Source of the DNA: Selaginella moellendorffii
Taxonomy: Eukaryota > Streptophyta > Lycopodiopsida > Selaginellales > Selaginellaceae
Direction: 5' to 3'
Length of the DNA stretch: 64,000 nt
Assembly: GCF_000143415.4 (NCBI RefSeq)
Contig: NW_003314331.1
Coordinates: 622,164-686,163 of the forward strand
Part shown: positions 58,146 to 64,000 of the stretch, one piece after another
How the letters are laid out: each line of letters starts with the position of its first letter
Position numbering within the stretch: the stretch's first letter is position 1
The notes under the pieces: model-generated
What the model was told of the DNA's origin: nothing
Databases searched by the model: none
What the model saw: only the letters and a program-made list of their open reading frames with translations
Made by a program: the position numbers and the translations under genes

Positions 58146-59405
58146 TGTTAGGATCCTATCCCTTACACCCTAAGCCAACTGGCTAAAGTGGTGATCACTT
58201 GATTGCAAGGCCCTTTCTTTATCCTATTATCCTGATCTAGTGCCTAACAATCCTCCCCTCATCAGGGAGTGATCATCTGCAATCATAGTTAGGCCACCCT
58301 CTGTAAGCAACCAAAGGGAACGACTTGAAAGACGATCCATGGGGTTCAAATATAGAGGGAAAGGGCCCATGAACAAGAGTGCACCCCCTTTTCTAATTGG
58401 TTAAGGGTCTTGGGATATTTGGGGTTAAGCGTCCTTGGGTTTGAATAGTACTGGGCTGGGTGACCTCCCGGGAAGTCCAAACCCAGGAGCTTACATTTGG
58501 TATCGGAGCGGTCTCGGGTCTGACTCTGTTGGTTGGCTTAGGGGAATCGCACGGGAATCGCACCACGTGTTGATTGACATCTGGCTGGTCCAGTTTGCTC
58601 CTGCTGGGCTCGACCCGAGGGGTAGGGTGTCAAGAGAGCAGGGCTCTCGGGAGAGCTGCGGCTCTCAACTTCTGTTCACGAGGGCGTGAACTTGCAGGGA
58701 AGCATGGTGGATTGTAAGCAACCAAAGGGAACGATTCGAAAGACGATCCATGGGGTTCAAATATAGAGGGAAAGGGCTCATGAACAAGAGTGCACCCCCT
58801 TTTCCAATTGGTTAAGGGTCTTGGGATATTTGGGGTTAAGCGTCCTTGGGTTTGAATAGTACTGAGCTGGGTGACCTCCCGGGAAGTCCAAACCCAGGAG
58901 CTTACACCCTCCCCTCGTCAGGGAATGATCGTCTGCAATCATAGTTAGGCCACCCTCCGGTCACCATGGTCCTTCTTTTAGGGTCTACCAAACCTTGGTT
59001 CTCCCCCTAGATTCACCATGTTGAATATTCCTTCAGAATATTCTTGCCCCACTCGTCAGCCATGAGAATCAAACTAGGCTCCAATACCAATAGTAGGATC
59101 CTATCCCTTACACCCTAAGCCAACTGGCTAAAAGGGTGATCACTTGATTGCAGAGACCTTTCTTTATCCTATTATCCTGACCTAGTGCTTAACAATCCTA
59201 TCTTTCAAAGATGTCAATGTCCTCATTGACTATTGACTAACAACCCCTATTGAGCCAAGGGGAACCAACACTTCCATTTCCACACTAGGCTCCAATACCA
59301 ATAGTAGGATCCTATCCCTTACACCCTAAGCCAACTGGCTAAAAGGGTGATCACTTAATTGCAGAGACCTTTCTTTATCCTATTATCCTGACCTAGTGCT
59401 TAACA
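58146..59405 (-). mobile_element. TRIM-like element (family 3), three 104-bp LTR-like copies
   Basis: LTR-like copies at 58146-58249 (TGTTAGG to CCTAACA), 59091-59194 and 59302-59405. A reversed primer-binding site (TGGTATTGGAGCC) precedes the latter two at 59089-59077 and 59300-59288. Between copies lie short non-coding internal pieces (ATGTCAATGTCCTCATTGAC and following). This is a third family nested in family 2. Confidence 0.7.
58302..58906 (+). mobile_element. Complete inner Cassandra TRIM, 605 bp
   Basis: LTRs 58302-58495 and 58713-58906, 194 bp each and almost identical, TGTAAGCAA to GCTTACA. Each contains a 5S rRNA-like stretch (58424-58478 and 58835-58889) including GGGTGACCTCCCGGGAAGTC, the 5S internal promoter region. 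The primer-binding site TGGTATCGGAGC (58498-58509) fits initiator tRNA-Met. The 217-bp internal domain has no gag or pol. Both flanks carry CCCTC, but they also share a related motif of about 48 bp, so this target duplication is less certain. The near-identical LTRs imply a young insertion. Confidence 0.9.
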
Positions 59406-61264
59406 ATCCTATTTTTCAAAGATGTCAATGTCCTCATTGACTATTGACTAACAACCCCTACTGAGCCAAGGGGAACTAGCACCTCCATTTCCGCACTCAA
59501 TCTATCAATCCTTCCATTGTGTAGATTAGCTATTCCATGTGAGATAACTAATCATCCACCCGTACCGTAGTCATCATCCACCCGTACCGTAGTCCCATGG
59601 TGGATAGATACTCCACACAAGAGGAAGGACGTACGCATGGATGCCCAATACGTACGATTTCAAATTTAGGGGTAGGAATATATCTTGCTCAAGGGTATAT
59701 TATACTTTTAAGTAGCCACTAATAAATGGGAATCAAACCCGTGCCATTTGCTCCGATACCAACTGTAGCGCACCTTATCTCTCTCCCCTTAAGCCAACTG
59801 GAAAAAGGGCAATTGCTTGATGAGAGAGCCCTTAGTGGCTATTTTATCCCCATTTATCCCCCAAGGTTCCAAGGATCCATGGTGACAGTATATCCAAATC
59901 TCATCCCATAATCACATGCGCTACAACATGGATGTCCAATACATATGATTTCAAATTTAGGGGTAGGAATATACCTTGCTCAAGGGTATATTATATTTTT
60001 AAGTAGCCATTAATCAATGGGAATTGAACTTGTGCCATTTTCTCTGATACCAACTGTAGCGTACCCTATCTCTCTCCCCTTAAGCTAACTGGAAAAGAGG
60101 CAATTGTTTGATGAGAGAGCCCTTAGTGGCTATTTTATCCCTATTTATCCCCCAAGGTTCTAAGGATCCACGATGACAGTATATCCAAATTTCATCCCAT
60201 AATCACATGTGCTACAAACATCCTTGGGTTTGAATAATACTAGGCTGGGTGACCTCTTGGGAAGTTCAAATTTAGAAACTTATAAATAGTTCTTTCAAAT
60301 TTACAAGTGCCCTTTTGCAATCTTTAAACTAAATAAAAAATGATGTTAATAACTTCAGTAATGCTTACAACTGTGCAGTATGATCAGAAAGATAATCAAT
60401 AAAATGACTGAAATATTACACCTTATCTAGAAAGTATTGCACATCATTTATACACTTTGGAGTATAGAACTTTATAACAACCACAAGTTTGTTATGATCA
60501 ACTTTCAAATCTTCACAAAAAATATAGTATCTAAAATAAGTTATATCTTTAAACCCAAACACGCACTTTGACCTCTTTAGTTTCAAACTAAATTCCCACA
60601 ACTTATTTAACACCTTGTAAACATCACAAATGTGCTCTTTTTACATCCCTTATGAGTGGATTAAGATATTATTGATGAAGTCACCAATCACTTTTAACAT
60701 ATTGTAAAGAATCTTATTTGCTAGAAAATTGCTAAAACATTGTTCAAATTGAATAACATCACCATGAACTTGTATAAATCAAATAGTACAAAAAACAATT
60801 TTAGGAACATCCTCTTTAGCCATTAGCATTTGCTAACATCTAAAATCAAAATTTAATTTGATGAACCAATTATTTCTCTAAAAACAGTCTAAAGTGTGAG
60901 GAAGAAGGGATATATTCAAGATAATCACATTGTTTAACTGACAATAGTTGATGTAAAATCAAATACTCCCTAGGCTTTATCATAAAATAATGTTCATATA
61001 TTCTGAGACTTTTCAATAATACCTTTTTCTAATATCTTTTTGACATTTGCATATATAATCTTTATCTCTTTTAATAATTGATGCTAAATAGGAACCTTGA
61101 TTGGACAAGCAATTATAATGTTGCTTAATTGATAATCAAGCCATTGTGATTTTTATATAATATTCTAGTGATTGTGAGCAATGTGTTTACGAAATTACTT
61201 ACATAAATGATAATTAACCCCAAAGTGGTTAATAATGATCTTGCAAAAAGCATCTATGCCAATG

Positions 61265-62640
61265 ATAAAAGCACAGTATACTATAAGCTTGTCTTCTTCA
61301 AAGCCATCTCAAAAGAAGATGTCATCACAGATGATATCAGAGTACTAGGAACCACACCTTCTTGACCACATGCATGAGCCTGGCAGTCAAGAATGATCTT
61401 GCCTAGCCATGGCTCCACTCTAACCTTGGCCAGTTTTAATCCGAAGTTCATGAGCCTCCAGTTCTTCACTTCATCATCCTTAGCTATGGCTTCCAACCAC
61501 TACAAACTCATCATTGCGTGACTGATAGCACTGATGCTGGGAGGCTCCACAAAGATGAAGTTTTCCACATTAGTGCCAGAAGCTTGAGAACTACTATCCC
61601 CATGTGCAAACGGGAAATTTCAGAAGTCCCCAGCAGCAGACACTAGAACTAGTGTGCCCTGCATGACCAGCCTTTTGAGTGGTAGAGCTTTAACTGATTG
61701 CCATAAGCTCCAGAGTTATCATCCCAGTCTGTGGATCAAAGATGGCTTGCTTTGACAATCCTAGATCCACCACGTACCTAGTAGCTGAGAAAGTGAGTAT
61801 CAACTACATGGTTCAAGGAAGATCATCATAATCGTTAAAGATGTCTCAGTGATATTTGTTGCAAAGACTATCTTTCTTGTACCAGCTGATGCTGCCTCGA
61901 ATACCAGTTGCTGATCCTCTTGACGAAGCCTTCCATGAAACAAGCGCGCATGGCATATCCGTCTGGGATGTGAAAAAAAGCTATATCTCCATCCTCAACG
62001 TCCCTATGGAGCTCACAAACTCTTTCCATTGTCCTTGTTACATGGTTGTCGATGTTGGCATTCCTGCGCAGATCTCAACTGGGTACTTCCTTCCAGGAAC
62101 GACAAGTGTTCGATGCAAAAGTAGTCGCTGAAAAGTTCTGCATTGGCTGTAGCTGGCATGATGATGAGTCTCAAGTCCGACCATGCACGCATACATTCCT
62201 TCAGTACTGCTAGGAGTAAATCGATGCTCAGGCTTCGCTCGTGTGCTTCATCCACCACAATGCAGCTGAACCAGTTGAGATTTCTAGTCGAGAGATAAAG
62301 TTGAAGCAGTACGTGATCCATGGTGTAGACCATTTTGGCAAGGTCCTGTTGATCCCTGTATAACAAGGTGCCAATGGAATTTATCTTCTCGTAACAGCCG
62401 TGGCATTCTTTGGCAACCCGTCGAGTAAGAGCAAAAGCTGCTACTTTCCTTGGCTGTGTACAAAGGATGGACTTGAGAAACAACCATCACATAAATATTG
62501 AACGAGTTGAGTGCTCTTCCCAGACTAATCAACACAGTAACCTATAGATTAATGCAAAGAAACTAGATGATAAAAACTTCTGGAGGTTCAGGCCAGAAAT
62601 CATGCGGGGACGATCGCTTCCACCTAAAACCCTGGGAGAA
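61265..62640 (-). pseudogene. DEAH11/12-type helicase pseudogene, copy F (C-terminal part missing)
   Basis: Near-duplicate of copy E: ILCTQPRKVAAFALTRRV at about 62468, an intact DEAH box (VVDEAHERSLSIDLL, about 62250), motif III as PAT (IIMPATANAELFSDYF, about 62155), HA2 end at 61496-61370 (VKNWRLMNFGLKLAKVRVEP). It ends at about 61275 against the gypsy relic, at the same point as copy E, so that truncation predates the block duplication. Compared with E it has extra small deletions, for example near 61940 and 62070. Confidence 0.8.
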
Positions 62641-62759
62641 AAACGTTTGAGCGGGAACACGCCAAAAACAGTAACCTTTATAGCTCTCTAGTGTCACCCC
62701 GATGGTTTAATCTCCAAGGTCTAGATGCCTTTCCACTCCTATCTATTTTTACTTTATTT

Positions 62760-63717
62760 TCATTCATTCATTCGTATACTGTTTAGCAGAGAAGCATACT
62801 CAAACTCATCCAGTTCTCCTTTGCTCTTCAATTCTTCAATCAATGCTTCATCTGCAGCTGCATACCGGTTATACCCTGGAGGCATTTCTTCCTTGGATTT
62901 GTATAACTCGAAGCCTAGGCCTGCGTTGAGAAATCCATCGAGTCCCTGAAAAGCTTCCCAGATTTGAGATGCAAGAGGGCGGGGTGGCTCAGGCACAATG
63001 AAGATTCCCAAGGCTGGATGTTTTTTGCAGATCCGTTTGAGGTTTTCGTATTCAATCCGTTGGACGCAGAAACGAGGATGGTATTGCGGGAAGTCTGCTA
63101 CCTGAACGATATAACCCACCTGAAAACGTACACAAATAAACATACAAAGAAACAGAGAATAGAAACTGATACAAACTCCAAGATGAATTCTCTTCATTGG
63201 TCCAGTGTAAGTCCTCTCTGCCCAGTCCTCATTTCGCAGGGGATCTCTTGAACAGTGATAAGTATCGTGTCCCTTCGCTAGGCAGAGGTAGCATTTCTTT
63301 TGTTCATGAGCAAAAGGATCCACTCCAGGCTAAAACAAAAAAAAAACAAAAAACAAAGAGTCAAAAATTCAATAAGTGAGCTTTCTTACCCCCTTGCAGT
63401 GTCTTTCCCAATGACCTCTCTGCTTACATCTTCTGCATTGGTCGACGAGTAATCCCTCCTTCTCACCGGGACGATGAGTTCCTATGATCTCGTACCTGTT
63501 ACAAACAAAAGCAAGTAAACATCAAACCATATAACCTTGCTTACCTTGCTTGCATACGATCGTAATCGTCCTCGATTGCAAAAATGTCCACCTCCTTCGG
63601 CTTTTCCTTTGTGAACTTCCTGTTGCTGCTGCCGCCGTCGTAAGCCTTCTTGTGCTGCCCGTTGCTGCTGTTGCCGTCATAAGCCTTCTTGTACTGCCCG
63701 TTGCTGTAAGCCTTCAT
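62760..63717 (-). CDS. Double zinc-knuckle (CCHC) protein, copy F, 4 exons, 263 aa
   Basis: Exons (minus strand): 63717-63545, 63495-63390, 63329-63177, 63119-62760. Phases match the family. Three N-terminal repeats, both CCHC knuckles, variable window IHLG, exon 4 variant IFIVPEPPRPLASQ, and the long C terminus shared with copy E. The donor of intron 3 follows GGA, so the last exon base is A rather than G; the 57-nt intron is open in frame. It keeps the normal leader, including the likely 5' untranslated intron with donor GTAAGGGATC. Apparently intact. Confidence 0.75.
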
Positions 63718-64000
63718 TTTCGGAAAGAAAATGTCCAGAACCAACAGGGAGCTATAAGAGTCCGTTCTTGTCCTGCGGTATTGAAAACCAGCTTTAATTC
63801 ATCATGTGTATCGAGGATCCCTTACCTGGACAATACTATCAAAGATAGCCTTGAGGAGAGCTTTGGAACGCGATGTAGGTACCAGATCGGCAAGAATTCC
63901 TGTAGCAGCCTGCTGCATTGAAAAGATACGATGGAAGACCGTATCACGGAGGGCCTTGAGGAGCGATGTAGCTCCGTGCAACACGATCACAGGCGACGGC
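63718..64000 (-). promoter_or_regulatory. Leader and upstream region of zinc-knuckle copy F
   Basis: Holds the conserved leader seen in the other copies: the likely 5' untranslated intron (donor at about 63824, acceptor near 63775) and a repeated segment (CCTTGAGGAGAGCTTTGGAAC and a shorter second copy near 63955). The window ends inside it. Confidence 0.5.

Larger units (their letters stand above)
57922..60216 (-). mobile_element. Nested TRIM-like element (family 2), 162-bp LTRs
   Basis: Terminal repeats 57922-58083 and 60055-60216 start TGTAGCG and end GCTACA. Both are flanked by the 5-bp target duplication AACAT (57917-57921 and 60217-60221), inside the right LTR of the outer Cassandra. 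A third LTR copy lies at 59764-59925. Directly left of two LTRs is a reversed primer-binding site (TGGTATCAGAG at 60052-60042; TGGTATCGGAGC at 59761-59750), so the element reads on the minus strand. The tandem LTR-internal-LTR arrangement (internal piece about 129 bp) is typical of TRIMs. No coding capacity. Confidence 0.85.
57668..60284 (+). mobile_element. Outer Cassandra-type TRIM, interrupted
   Basis: Left LTR 57668-57863 (196 bp, TGTAAGCAA to GCTTACA), followed by the start of a primer-binding site (TTTGGTAT). The internal domain is lost. The right LTR resumes at about 57871 and is split by a nested element, continuing at 60222-60284. It contains 5S rRNA-like sequence (GGTTAAACAT, then GGTGACCTCTTGGGAAG). 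The target site is AATAA/AATAG; block E shows the intact site AATAG at 47832-47836. Confidence 0.85.
55900..60990 (-). mobile_element. Decayed Ty3/gypsy retrotransposon, copy F, split by TRIM nest
   Basis: On the minus strand, reverse-transcriptase remnants at 60416-60613 (LKLKRSKCVFGFKDITYF) and about 60830-60960 (CQLNNV and YPF segments), and an integrase remnant at about 56480-56590 (DLMGTFPRSIIHKEY). The RT-to-IN order is right for Ty3/gypsy. The TRIM nest at 57668-60284 lies between them. Stops are everywhere. Confidence 0.7.
55017..64000. repeat. Segmental duplication block F (pairs with 45437-51365)
   Basis: Same order as block E: gypsy relic, broken DEAH copy, zinc-knuckle gene. It is longer by the TRIM nest at 57668-60284 and by local duplications. 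It keeps the full zinc-knuckle leader (63718 onward), which block E lost. Confidence 0.85.

Noticed and set aside
58424-58478. Apparent 5S rRNA gene fragments (also at 58835-58889, 57775-57850 and 60222-60275)
   Set aside because: Only the 3' two-thirds of 5S is present and it lies inside LTRs with a primer-binding site; this is Cassandra, not a 5S gene.

Overview
This is nuclear DNA of a land plant. It most resembles a lycophyte such as Selaginella. The evidence: many very short introns (about 45-110 nt) in large conserved plant genes; plant-type ATG101, a KEG-type RING/kinase/ankyrin/HERC2-repeat protein, a SAC-domain phosphatase and a PAO5-type polyamine oxidase; an arginine-rich H1-type protamine of the kind expected in plants with swimming sperm; and Cassandra-type TRIM retrotransposons. 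The species is an inference, not read directly. A 100-base assembly gap lies at 10581-10680.

Layout. 0-1.4 kb: a protamine-like linker-histone gene. 1.4-22 kb: a duplicated cassette of three genes: a double zinc-knuckle (CCHC) protein gene, a broken DEAH11/12-type helicase gene, and a gene of unknown function for 238 residues. Two cassettes lie head to tail (about 1.39-7.73 and 7.73-16.59 kb). A third is inverted (16.59-22.0 kb), giving a palindrome of about 11 kb with no spacer. 22-45 kb: mostly ordinary single-copy genes: a soluble hybrid histidine kinase (-), ATG101 (-) head to head with KEG (+), a SAC phosphatase (+) with an AT-AC intron, and an intronless PAO (+). One zinc-knuckle pseudogene sits at 34.7-35.6 kb. 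45.4-64 kb: two copies of a block (about 45.4-51.4 and 55.0-64 kb), each with a decayed Ty3/gypsy relic, a broken DEAH copy and an intact zinc-knuckle gene. A further broken DEAH copy lies between the blocks. The second block carries a nest of at least three small LTR (TRIM) families at 57.67-60.28 kb; the first block keeps the empty target site.

How the parts relate. The zinc-knuckle family has six copies (five open, one with a stop). The exon frame is rigidly conserved, but the copies differ in a codon-level repeat at the N terminus, in a four-codon variable window at the end of exon 3, and in a mosaic stretch in exon 4. The DEAH helicase has six copies, each broken differently, so no working helicase is encoded here. 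The 238-residue gene is open once; its two copies at the palindrome centre have decayed mainly by GC-to-AT transitions. Gene models were assembled by hand from reading frame, splice consensus and remembered family conservation; no alignment or database search was run.
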